Source: Acidobacteriota bacterium (GTDB lineage Bacteria; Acidobacteriota; Terriglobia; Acidiferrales; UBA7541). Taken from it: a DNA stretch of 23,276 nucleotides. A program made the position numbers and the translations under genes. Of this stretch, positions 1 to 7,563 are shown piece by piece. The notes beneath the pieces were generated by a model that searched no databases, had not been told where the DNA came from, and saw only the letters and a list, made by a program, of their open reading frames with translations. How positions within the stretch are numbered: the stretch's first letter is position 1; each line of letters begins with the position of its first letter. The DNA lies in NCBI GenBank assembly GCA_003224135.1, contig QHYO01000356.1, positions 1 to 23,276 on the forward strand. The letters run 5' to 3'.

Positions 1-1916
1 TACAAAACGATCTGACGGGTTTTGCCGTTAATAGCGGCGATGTGTTTTCCGTCGGGAGACCACCTGGCCTGCTCGAGCTGTCGGGAATCAGGGAGTATTT
101 CTGTTTTTGCGGAGGCGCGATCCAGAATTCTTAAATTCGACTCGCCCTGTTCAGAGTAATCAAACAGAATTTGCTTGCCGTCTGGCGACCAGTCGCCGGA
201 TTGGCTCGAGCCGTCAGTGCCAGGCGGCAAAATGGCATGAGGAATGCCGCCAGCGCTTGGAACTACATAGAGCTGAGGCTTCTTGTCCAAAAAAAATGCC
301 GTGAACAAGACTTCCTTTCCGTCCGGCGACCATTGCGGAGCGAGCGCTCCGGGTGCTGAGGCGGTCAGCTCTATGCGCTCTTTACCGTTTCTTCGGCTTT
401 TCCAGAGCGCGCCATTTTCGCGTAATGAATACACCAGCCATTCGCCGTCGGATGTTACGTCAACGTCGGTCGCGCCCGCGTCCGGAAGGATGACGTCGTA
501 GGCTGTGGTGAGCGAGTTCATCCTGATCAGCTGATATTCCGGGTGAGTTCCTAAAGCGAAAAAGCGGTTCGAATCGCCGGTATCTGCAAGGCTGTGAAAC
601 GAAATGGGGCCATGCGTGAGTTCGGTAGATTGATGTTTAGTGCGCGAGAGGAAACCGCGGCGTTCGCGCGAAGCCTACACGTTAGAGATGGAATCCATCA
701 CACGATTGAGACGAGAATCCGATCCCCGTGTAAACAGGAAGTAGCGTTCGTCCGTGCTCCATGTGCCGGTGGTGTCGTGGCGTTCGGCGGGCGCGTTGGG
801 AAATATGCGGTGTAGATTTGTGCCGTCAGCGCCGATTTCCCACATTTCATCAGTCGCGCGATCGAGATTGGAAACGGTAAAGCGAAGTTTTGCGCCGTCA
901 CCGGACCAGAGGAGCGAATACTGCGGATTCGCAGAAAACTTCTGAAGTTCTTTCGTGTTGGAGCCATCGGGGCGGACAGTCAAGAGGCGATTGCTCTGGA
1001 TGATCGCGATTGAATCGCCGACGGGTGACCACACAGCTTCGCTGGCGGTTACCTCTCCCAATCTGTGCGGAACTCCACCGTGCGCGGGCCACATCCACAC
1101 TGGAATTTCTTCGTCCTCGTAATCGATAGGCCCGATCAGAAGCTGCGTGCGATCAGGTGATACGTCAAAAATCGCAGTATCCTCAAATGGAGAAATAAGT
1201 TTTTCGACGCTACCCCCGTGGATCGAAGTGGTCATGAGGACCGAATGGCCGCCTTCTCGCGACACGAAGTACAAACGCGCGCCGTCGGTGACGATGCGGC
1301 TGCCCGGACTGACGCGCCCCGTGTGAGTCAGCTGAGAGATCTTAAGCACGTGAGGCTCGGGCATCGGCCAGTAACGCCACACAATCGCGGCTGCGACCAC
1401 GATACCCGCTAAGAAGAACACCATGCCGACCAGAGAGACATCGCGGCGCTTCACAGTTTCGTGCGGCCTTGGAGTCAAACGGTCCGCATGGCCTAAAGAA
1501 CTTGGTGGAAACTCGGCGAACGGCGGCACGGCGGCCGGTTCAGCGACTTCAGCCTCGGCGAAGCCATTCGGTCCTCGGACTACCTGGACCGGAGCAATAA
1601 AGCGATAGCCTTTTTTGGGAACCGTCTCGACAAAGCGCGGGTTTTCGGGGTCGTCGTTGAGGACCGCGCGCAGCTTCATCAGAGCGGTATTCAAGCTGCC
1701 ATCAAATTCGACGAAAGTGCCTTCGGGCCAAAGCCTATTGCGCAATTCCTCTCTGCTAATGATTTCTCCCGGGCGCTGCAGAAGAAATCCGAGGATGCGG
1801 AATGGTTGTTCCTGAAGTTTGACCGGAATGCCGTGGCGCTTCAGAATGCCGGCATCGAGATCTGCCTCGTACAAACCGAATCGACAAACGCGGTGTTCAG
1901 AAGTCTCAGGACTCAT
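1..1916 (-). pseudogene. winged-helix/TolB-like WD40 regulator, interrupted by an in-frame amber stop, partial
   Basis: The ATG at 1916 opens a protein with an OmpR/CadC-type winged helix at about residues 10-108, including the typical VETVPKKGYRFIAPV end. A Pro-rich linker follows, then one membrane segment at about 160-181 and a TolB-like beta-propeller with repeated WSPDG motifs. Family members sense something outside or bind partners with the propeller and bind DNA with the N-terminus; the target here is unknown. The frame stops at TAG (675-677, codon 414). In exactly the same frame it then continues without another stop to the left edge, for 224 more codons with further WSPDGK repeats. 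Residues after the stop (ASRERRGFLSR) match the family segment that normally reads W-A-L-R-E-K, so TAG replaces a conserved Trp codon (TGG). It is either a young pseudogene, a truncated protein that keeps the DNA-binding and membrane parts, or a sequencing error. The 3' end lies outside the window. Confidence 0.85.
675..677 (-). other. in-frame amber codon replacing a conserved Trp
   Basis: TAG on the minus strand. Upstream and downstream codons are in one frame and both encode propeller sequence, so a single G-to-A change explains it without any frameshift. Other genes in this window end in TAG (8881-8883, 4813-4815, 18009-18011), so the codon is a normal stop in this genome. Confidence 0.8.
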
Positions 1917-1933
1917 TCAGGCGCCAGGTCGCT

Positions 1934-1965
1934 GGGCGTAGAGGCTTTCAAATGCTTCTACGTCC
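1934..1965 (+). other. 12-bp stem-loop
   Basis: GGGCGTAGAGGC at 1934-1945 pairs with GCTTCTACGTCC at 1954-1965 around an 8-nt loop. Ten pairs are Watson-Crick and two are G-U wobbles when read on the plus strand; on the minus strand those two would be C-A mismatches. This points to a plus-strand RNA structure rather than a minus-strand one. It lies 18 nt upstream of the regulator start, so it could instead be an operator-like palindrome for that gene. Confidence 0.6.
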
Positions 1966-1969
1966 TATG

Positions 1970-1994
1970 GGTTGGTTGAGATGTTTCACCAACC
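1970..1994. repeat. 7-bp inverted repeat
   Basis: GGTTGGT (1970-1976) and ACCAACC (1988-1994) are perfect inverted repeats 11 nt apart. They sit just after the 12-bp stem-loop and upstream of the winged-helix regulator. They could be the second hairpin of a structured RNA or a binding site for the regulator. Confidence 0.45.
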
Positions 1995-2045
1995 GCAGCA
2001 TTTGCCGTAGTTTAGCAGATCACTCGTGCTTGAGACACAGTTCGT

Positions 2046-2074
2046 TTGACCCTTTGAGCTCTATCGCACATTCT
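2046..2074 (+). promoter_or_regulatory. possible promoter for the orphan small RNA
   Basis: TTGACC at 2046-2051 is separated by 17 nt from CATTCT at 2069-2074. The -35 matches the sigma70 consensus at 5 of 6 bases and the -10 at only 3 of 6. It would start transcription near 2081, just before the hairpin at 2087-2131. The support is mainly positional. Confidence 0.25.
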
Positions 2075-2080
2075 CGCAGC

Positions 2081-2191
2081 ACGGTTAGCAGCCACGAGCC
2101 CGAAACTCCAGGTCTTCGGGAACTTGCTGCTTCATGGAGACCGGAGGAGAATCCCTGCCAGAGTGGATTCTTCTCCGAGTCTCTTTTTTTT
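2081..2191 (+). ncRNA. candidate structured small RNA, unclassified
   Basis: Two hairpins in tandem end in a T-tract with no coding sequence in front of them on this strand. The first has AGCAGC (2087-2092) paired with GCTGCT (2126-2131) and CCCGAA (2099-2104) paired with TTCGGG (2115-2120), separated by a 6x5 internal loop and closed by a 10-nt loop. The second is the terminator at 2137-2191. The 5' end is uncertain: it may be near 2081 if the weak promoter is real, or upstream of 1934 if the two earlier hairpins belong to the same RNA. I compared it with the conserved motifs of tmRNA, RNase P RNA and SRP RNA and found none. It could also be a leader with an attenuator for the redoxin operon, although the start codon is about 195 nt past the T-tract. 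Confidence 0.45.
2137..2191 (+). terminator. strong intrinsic terminator with no upstream plus-strand gene
   Basis: The stem is GAGAC/GTCTC (2137-2141 with 2179-2183), GGAG/CTCC (2143-2146 with 2173-2176) and AGAATCC/GGATTCT (2148-2154 with 2165-2171), with a 10-nt loop. It is followed at once by eight T's (2184-2191). The T-tract is only on the plus-strand 3' side, so the direction is clear. Confidence 0.85.
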
Positions 2192-2386
2192 CTGCCGCAC
2201 GCCTGCCTACAATTTCCTCGAGCGCGTTCCTCAAAGACCTGCGGAGTTTAGAAGGGATCGCGGCCCTCGCTGTCTGTCTCACCTGGCGTATCCTGCAAGT
2301 CAGGGAGACTGGTTCTGTCAGCACGCAGTTGAGGCCGCCAAAGAGTGTAGAATCAAAATAGCCTGGATGGGAGATTTCCCACCGCT
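2192..2386 (+). other. upstream region of the redoxin operon
   Basis: No gene is supported here on either strand. One imperfect hairpin is present (GTCTC 2276-2280 and CCTG 2282-2285 pairing with CAGG 2301-2304 and GAGAC 2305-2309). A TAGAAT hexamer at 2348-2353 could be a -10 element, but no -35 is correctly spaced. Confidence 0.4.
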
Positions 2387-2983
2387 ATGTGCAGCCCAAA
2401 CCCATCGGCCTTCAGGATGATTCGCACGGCCATTTTGCTGTGCGGACTGGGCTTCGCGCCGGTCGTGGTTCCCGGCACATCGCAAAGTAATTTGCCCGAA
2501 AGTTTGGCTGGCACGACAGTTGATCCGCTCAAATCATCTGAGGGGCACGTGGTCGTGATGCTCTTTGTTCGCACCGATTGCCCGATTTCGAATCGATACG
2601 CGCCAACCATTCAGCGCCTGAGCGAAAAATTCCGTGACCGGGCGAATTTTTGGCTTGTCTACCCGGATGCGGCGGAATCGGCAGCACGCATCCGCCTGCA
2701 CCTTGAAGAATTTCACTACGCCATTCCGGCGTTGCGAGACATTCATCACGCTCTCGTGAATCGTGCGCAAGCAACAATCACGCCCGAGACCGCGGTGTTT
2801 AGCGAATCCGGTAAACTCGTGTACCACGGCAGAATCGATAATTGGTACGAGGATTTCGGGCGCTCGCGTCCGGCGCCGACGACGCACGAGCTCGAGGATG
2901 CGATTCGAAACACGCTGGACGGCAAAGCGACGTCTCCGGAGCATGCTAGCGCCGTCGGCTGTTACATTTCTGACCTGAAATGA
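2387..2983 (+). CDS. redoxin/thioredoxin-fold family protein, exported
   Basis: This is a 198-residue protein with a hydrophobic N-terminal segment (about residues 11-30) that looks like a signal peptide. A thioredoxin-like fold follows with TDCPISNRYAP at 63-73 (Cys65), a segment ITPE with the probable cis-Pro (Pro133), and YHGRIDNWYEDFGRSRPAPT at about 146-165. Those motifs are typical of the AhpC/TSA-like redoxin group found beside or fused to cytochrome/copper-oxygenase proteins in Acidobacteria and Planctomycetes. Cys192 near the C-terminus may be a second redox residue; there is no CXXC. The Met at residue 11 (2417) is an alternative start that would place the signal peptide right at the N-terminus; neither start has a strong ribosome site. 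Its stop overlaps the next start by 4 nt (ATGA), implying translational coupling and a shared periplasmic job, perhaps thiol or copper handling. Confidence 0.8.
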   Translation: MCSPNPSAFRMIRTAILLCGLGFAPVVVPGTSQSNLPESLAGTTVDPLKSSEGHVVVMLFVRTDCPISNRYAPTIQRLSEKFRDRANFWLVYPDAAESAARIRLHLEEFHYAIPALRDIHHALVNRAQATITPETAVFSESGKLVYHGRIDNWYEDFGRSRPAPTTHELEDAIRNTLDGKATSPEHASAVGCYISDLK

Positions 2984-4815
2984 ATTTCGCTTTCATCCGC
3001 CATATGCGAACCTGCTTTCTTTGCCTCGCGGTCTCTATATTCTCGTTCGTGGTCGGTACTTTCGCTGACCGGAAGCAGTCCCCGCCTATAGCTTCTCGAC
3101 CCGTAACTTTCTCGCACGACATTGCGCCCATCGTGTTTCGCTCCTGCGCGCCGTGCCATCACTCCGGAGAAGCCGGGCCCTTTCCGCTGGTGACTTACGG
3201 TGATGTAAAGTCCCATGCCCGCCAAATTGCGGATGTCACGAACAGGCGGCTGATGCCGCCGTGGTTGCCGTCACTTGACGGTTTGCAATTTGAAGAGGAT
3301 TCACACCTGTCCGGGGAGCAAATTGCCCTCTTCGAGAAATGGGTTGCGGATGGAAGTCCCCAGGGTGATCCGTCGCAACTTCCACCCGTACCGAAATTCA
3401 GCTCCGGATGGCAACTCGGCAAGCCCGATGTGGTGTTGAAAGCGGCTGCACCGTTTTCAATCCCCGCGAGCGGGAGCGATGTGTACTGGAATTTTATTTT
3501 CCGTTCGCCGGTAAATTTGTCCCGGTTTGTGAAAGCGATTGAGATTCATCCAGGCGACAAGCGGCTGGTGCATCACGCGAACCTCTTGGTCGATCGCACG
3601 CAGTCCGCGCGACGCAAAGAGAAATCGCCCGGCAGCGGATTTGCGGGGATGGAACTTCAGATTGAATCGGAGGCGTTTGACGCGGACGGACATTTTCTCT
3701 TCTGGAAGCCCGGCAGCTCACCGATCGTGGAGCCGCCCGGTTTCGCTCTTCGTCTTGACGCCGGAAACGATCTTGTACTGAATACGCATTTGCAACCGTC
3801 GGGCAAAGTGGAATCGGTTCAGCCCACCATCGGCGTGTACTTCACAAACGAACCAGCCACGAAATTTCCGGTCTTGCTTCAGCTCGAGAACGATCGCGCT
3901 TTGGACATTCCAGCAGGCGAAAACAATTTTGTAGTGACCGACGAATTCACGCTGCCGGGAGATGTGCAACTTTTGGCGATCTATCCTCACGCACACTATC
4001 TTTGCCGCGACATGGTCGCGCTCGCTCGTTCAGCGGACGGCACGGAAAAGACACTGATTCACATCCCGCGCTGGGATCTCAACTGGCAAGCCGTTTTTCG
4101 CCTTGCTCAGCCTGAGGCGCTCGCGCGCGGGACGACGATTGTGATGCGCTACCGCTATGACAATTCGAGCGATAACGTTTCCAACCCAAACAATCCGCCG
4201 CAGCGCGTTCACGGAGGCAATCGCGCCGTAGACGAGATGGCGCATCTTTGGCTACAGGTGCTCCCTTCGGGCTCACCCAGCGATTCGCGCGATCCTCGAA
4301 TGACGCTGCAAGAAGCCCTGTCGCGTCATCACATCGAAAATAATCCCGCTGATTTTGAATCGCACTACAATTTGGCGGCCATGCTCCAGGCCCGCGGCGC
4401 ACCCTTGGAGGCGTTGGAACACTATCGGGCAGCTCTTGCGCTACGACCTGGCGATGCCACGGTCGAAAACGCGCTGGGCGGCGCGCTGCTTGCGGCCAAC
4501 AGAATTTCCGAGGCGATCGCGCACTTGAACGCGGCTGCTTCTGCCCGGCCAGATTATTTCGACGCTCACTATAATTTGGGAATCGCACAGGGAACCGCGG
4601 GGAATTTCTCCGACGCGGTTCGAGAACTGACAACCGCGGTCAAGCTCAATCCCGACGATGCGGGTGCCGAGGCCAACCTCGGGGCGGCGTTTGTCGCACT
4701 CGGTGACAATCAGAAGGCCATTCTCCACTTCAGTCGTGCGTTGCAGCTTGACCCCGGCAACATTCTGGCCAGGGAAAATCTCGAGGCGCTGCGCGGAGGC
4801 GCCGATCGGCACTAG
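2980..4815 (+). CDS. exported cytochrome c / type II copper monooxygenase-like / TPR protein
   Basis: This is a 611-residue protein with a signal peptide at about 9-30 (Met9 at 3004 is a possible alternative start). One c-type heme site, CAPCH (Cys56, Cys59, His60), follows, with MPPW (Met92) as a possible axial ligand. Residues about 150-430 resemble the peptidylglycine hydroxylating / dopamine beta-monooxygenase fold. His198-His199 and His270 fit the CuH site, and His337, His339 and Met420 fit the CuM site, so all six ligands are present. About four TPR units cover 450-605. Family knowledge suggests a secreted copper enzyme using molecular oxygen. The heme domain could supply the electrons that ascorbate gives in animals, but this is inference and the substrate is unknown. 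The gene overlaps the redoxin by 4 nt. Confidence 0.82.
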   Translation: MNFAFIRHMRTCFLCLAVSIFSFVVGTFADRKQSPPIASRPVTFSHDIAPIVFRSCAPCHHSGEAGPFPLVTYGDVKSHARQIADVTNRRLMPPWLPSLDGLQFEEDSHLSGEQIALFEKWVADGSPQGDPSQLPPVPKFSSGWQLGKPDVVLKAAAPFSIPASGSDVYWNFIFRSPVNLSRFVKAIEIHPGDKRLVHHANLLVDRTQSARRKEKSPGSGFAGMELQIESEAFDADGHFLFWKPGSSPIVEPPGFALRLDAGNDLVLNTHLQPSGKVESVQPTIGVYFTNEPATKFPVLLQLENDRALDIPAGENNFVVTDEFTLPGDVQLLAIYPHAHYLCRDMVALARSADGTEKTLIHIPRWDLNWQAVFRLAQPEALARGTTIVMRYRYDNSSDNVSNPNNPPQRVHGGNRAVDEMAHLWLQVLPSGSPSDSRDPRMTLQEALSRHHIENNPADFESHYNLAAMLQARGAPLEALEHYRAALALRPGDATVENALGGALLAANRISEAIAHLNAAASARPDYFDAHYNLGIAQGTAGNFSDAVRELTTAVKLNPDDAGAEANLGAAFVALGDNQKAILHFSRALQLDPGNILARENLEALRGGADRH

Positions 4816-4892
4816 CGATCTGACCGCACGTCATTGGCTTGTAAAATCGCGCTACACGAGTTATTTTTTTGTTTTCATTTCGCGGAGGTTTC

Positions 4893-6323
4893 ATGCGTCG
4901 AATCCTTTCCTTTGCACTGCTGCTGATCGCGATCTGTTCGGCGGCGGTAGCCTTTTCTCACAGTTCGCCGCCCGCTTCGTCGTCCAGCGTTCCGCCTGAA
5001 GCGCTGCTCGCCGGGTCTTCGCGGAAGCCTCCCGTCAATGGCTGGACCGTCGTTCATCTTTCGGGCACTCCCGGGCAGATCGGCTATCAGCATGGATATT
5101 TGCTGGCGCCGGAAATCGCCGATCTGCAGAAGGTTTTCCTGCTGGAATTGACGCACGATAACGGTAAGGACTGGAATTTCTTTCGTGAGGAGGCGAAAAA
5201 CGTGATGTGGCCGCACATCGAACGGGAATATCGCGATGAAATGCAGGGGATCGCAGACGGTGTGAATGCCCGTGGAGTCAAACTCGACGTTTGGGACATC
5301 GTGGTTATGAACGCCGCGGAAGAATGGAGCTACTACGTCGGGCAGTACGACAAAGACCATAAAATCGCGTCGCCCTCGACGGTCACCGCACCTGATCATT
5401 GCAGCGCCTTTGTGGCTACTGGCAAGTACACCAGGGACGGAAAAGTTGTCATAGCGCACAACAATTGGACCGGATACATGGACGGCTCGCGTTGGACCGT
5501 TGTATTCGATACCAAGCCAACCGATGGCTATCGCTTTGTGATGGACGGCCTGCCAGGCGTGATTCACAGCGGCGACGATTTTGGAATCAACGCCGCGGGG
5601 ATTGTAATTACGGAAACGACCATTACCGGGTTTTCCGGTTACGACTTCAACGGAATTCCTGAATTCGTTCGTGCGCGCAAAGCGATGCAGTATTCGGCCT
5701 CGATCGATGATGTGGCGAAAATCTTCAAGGACGGAAACAACGGCGGCTACGCGAACGACTGGCTCATTGCTGACACGAAAAAGAATGAAATCGCCAGCCT
5801 GGAACTCGGGCTGAAAAACGTCACACTCGAACGCAAGAAGGACGGGTACTTTGTGGGATCAAATTTCCCGATCAACGCAAAACTTGCGGCCGAGGAAACG
5901 AACTTTGACCTTAAGAACCCCGGCTTGAGCGGAAATGCGCGCCACAAGCGCTGGGAACAGTTGATGCAGGAAAACAAGGGCAAGATTGACGTTGCCGCGG
6001 CACAAAAATTTCTGGCGGACCACATCGATTCAGTTACCGGAAAAAGCGAGCCCAGCGAGCGCACGCTGTGCGGCCATGTCGAACTTTCTCCGCGCGGAAT
6101 GGGGACGTGGCAACCGGCGTTCGGCACGGCTGGCTCGGTGCAAAACAAGGTCACGGACGCTACGATGGCTTCGAAGCTTACCTTCACTGCGGCGGCGGGC
6201 CATGCTTGCGGTCACGATTTCGTTGCGGCTCAGCATTTGGCCGCACACCCTGAACTCGCCTGGCAGAAACCTCAATTGCGAGACATGAAAGCGTATCCCT
6301 GGACGGAAATCGCCGCCGAATAA
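4893..6323 (+). CDS. secreted cysteine Ntn-hydrolase, C45 / phospholipase B-like
   Basis: The ATG at 4893 is chosen because GGAGG (4884-4888) sits 4 nt upstream and the protein then begins with a clean signal peptide (about residues 1-21); an ATG at 4869 lacks this. The 476-residue protein has GTPGQIGYQHGYLLA near the start, typical of acyl-coenzyme A:6-APA acyltransferase (C45) and phospholipase B-like proteins. The sequence DHCSAFVATG follows, with Cys170 as the probable nucleophile exposed by self-cleavage between His169 and Cys170. The segment VVIAHNNWTGYMDGSRWTVV fits the second half of this fold. It probably cleaves amides or acyl esters in the periplasm, substrate unknown. It follows the copper-protein gene by 77 nt on the same strand but has its own ribosome site, and no terminator is seen between them. 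Confidence 0.8.
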   Translation: MRRILSFALLLIAICSAAVAFSHSSPPASSSSVPPEALLAGSSRKPPVNGWTVVHLSGTPGQIGYQHGYLLAPEIADLQKVFLLELTHDNGKDWNFFREEAKNVMWPHIEREYRDEMQGIADGVNARGVKLDVWDIVVMNAAEEWSYYVGQYDKDHKIASPSTVTAPDHCSAFVATGKYTRDGKVVIAHNNWTGYMDGSRWTVVFDTKPTDGYRFVMDGLPGVIHSGDDFGINAAGIVITETTITGFSGYDFNGIPEFVRARKAMQYSASIDDVAKIFKDGNNGGYANDWLIADTKKNEIASLELGLKNVTLERKKDGYFVGSNFPINAKLAAEETNFDLKNPGLSGNARHKRWEQLMQENKGKIDVAAAQKFLADHIDSVTGKSEPSERTLCGHVELSPRGMGTWQPAFGTAGSVQNKVTDATMASKLTFTAAAGHACGHDFVAAQHLAAHPELAWQKPQLRDMKAYPWTEIAAE

Positions 6324-6333
6324 GAATCCACGA

Positions 6334-7245
6334 TTAATCCGACGTGGGCTTTGACTTCGGGGAGTTCAGCCGGGAAAGCTCAGATTGAATCTGTGGAATC
6401 GCCTCGGCCGGCGATCCGATCCGCTTGTACTCGCTATAGAAAGTCCTCTCGTGTACGGAAAAGCTGGAGAAAAACTTTCTGCCGTCGAAATCATATTGCG
6501 AGAAAGAGGGAAGCCAAAGCCCGGGCGCCATTTCGTAGCGGTCCTGCGAAAATCGGCTGCCCTTATAAACCTTGGCCAGAAAAAGTCCCAGGGAAATATC
6601 GTCGGTGACTTCGCCCTCGACGCGGGCCAGTTGCTGCGCAGCGTCGTCCACCCACAGAGATCCCTTGATTCTTGTAAAAATGGAAGTCGCTCGATTAGTG
6701 GGCTTAAAGAGCGGATTGGGCATCATCTTGTATTTCGAAAGCGTCCGATCGCCGCGCGTTTCCTGGCCAAGGTAGCTGAAAAGGAATGCCTTGCGCGTCG
6801 CCTCGATGAGATCATCGCGGTCCTTCTGTTTCTTTTGAACTTTCTGGTAGGCCTCGCGCTGCGGCTGACCCGTTTCGACGGCCCAGGCAAGCGATTTCAA
6901 CAGCTTGTCCAACTCGGCGCGGTATGCGTCCGCATCCGAGGGTTTTCCGTCCGGTCCGAGCGTAATCTTTGCGATCCCCGTTCCTGCAGGAATCACTCGC
7001 GAAACCTTGACACTCAATGGATTGGGATCACCCGCCTGCTTCCGCGTTTCTACCCTCTCGATTCGCTCGTAAAGGTATTGGGCGTGCTCGGCGTCCTTAA
7101 TGCCGTCGATCACATGGTCCAGGACTTCGTGCGGCGGGGCGCTGGCAGGGATGCCATCGGCCTTCGTGACCGCGTTTTGGACCAGGGCGCCCACTTCGAC
7201 GGTCAGGACGAGCGTCGTAATCAGGACTTTCGCCGAGTAGTACAA
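6334..7245 (-). CDS. exported LolA-like hypothetical protein
   Basis: I prefer the TTG at 7245: GGGAG lies 7 nt upstream and the product then starts directly with a signal-peptide-like stretch. An ATG at 7320 gives a 25-residue longer form (328 aa) with a poor export signal and a weaker AGGT ribosome site, so the start is uncertain. The C-terminal half contains GSLWVDDAAQQLARVEGEV, LAKVYKGSRF and YDFDGRKFF. This pattern is shared by a group of acidobacterial outer-membrane-lipoprotein-sorting (LolA/LppX fold) relatives that I recognise but cannot assign a ligand to. A Lys-rich, probably helical segment lies in the middle. It converges with the hydrolase gene, their stops only 10 nt apart, with no terminator between them. 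Confidence 0.65.
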   Translation of the reverse strand: MYYSAKVLITTLVLTVEVGALVQNAVTKADGIPASAPPHEVLDHVIDGIKDAEHAQYLYERIERVETRKQAGDPNPLSVKVSRVIPAGTGIAKITLGPDGKPSDADAYRAELDKLLKSLAWAVETGQPQREAYQKVQKKQKDRDDLIEATRKAFLFSYLGQETRGDRTLSKYKMMPNPLFKPTNRATSIFTRIKGSLWVDDAAQQLARVEGEVTDDISLGLFLAKVYKGSRFSQDRYEMAPGLWLPSFSQYDFDGRKFFSSFSVHERTFYSEYKRIGSPAEAIPQIQSELSRLNSPKSKPTSD

Positions 7246-7563
7246 ATCGGAGCTCCCTAGTGAGACTTTACCTAATGCGCTAAGCCTCCTTGGATTCTCT
7301 GGCGAGGGCTGGTGTTGCATTCGTCAAGACCTGCGGCTGAAGCCTAAATCAACATCTTAACCTGCTGACAACAAAGATCGTTAGTGGACCCGAGGCCCGT
7401 CCCGTTATTTGCGAGCGCATGTCCTTCCATTTGCTGACATAATATTCGCTCGCGCAGGAAGCAAATCGTCCCTTTTTGACGTCTAATAAGGAACGAAAGG
7501 GTGTACTCACGCGTAATACAGGCAGGGACTTCCTTCCGCGATGAATGAACAGGTGAAACCAAG
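7246..7563. other. divergent intergenic region
   Basis: This separates the minus-strand LolA-like gene from the plus-strand permease pair. TAATAT at 7440-7445 is a plausible -10 for the permeases but has no good -35. TTGACG near 7477-7482 has no well-spaced -10. A 10-codon frame starting with ATG at 7541 ends at 7573, overlapping the permease start; it may be a leader peptide or nothing. A 72-codon minus-strand frame (7344-7562) has no recognisable features. Confidence 0.4.

Noticed and set aside
675..677. Stop-codon reassignment or programmed readthrough of TAG
   Set aside because: At least three other genes in the window use TAG as their only stop, and there is no sign of a special readthrough context, so a mutation or error is simpler.
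2085..2324. 79-codon minus-strand frame and plus-strand frames of 75-98 codons over 1917-2420
   Set aside because: No ribosome site, domain or hydrophobic pattern, and they cross the strong terminator and its hairpins.
6328..6347. CCACG...CGTGG hairpin between the hydrolase and the LolA-like gene as a terminator
   Set aside because: The stem is only 5 bp, overlaps the end of the minus-strand gene and has no T-tract.
6385..7260. 291-codon plus-strand frame
   Set aside because: It lies wholly antisense to the LolA-like gene, whose translation has family motifs; the antisense product has none.
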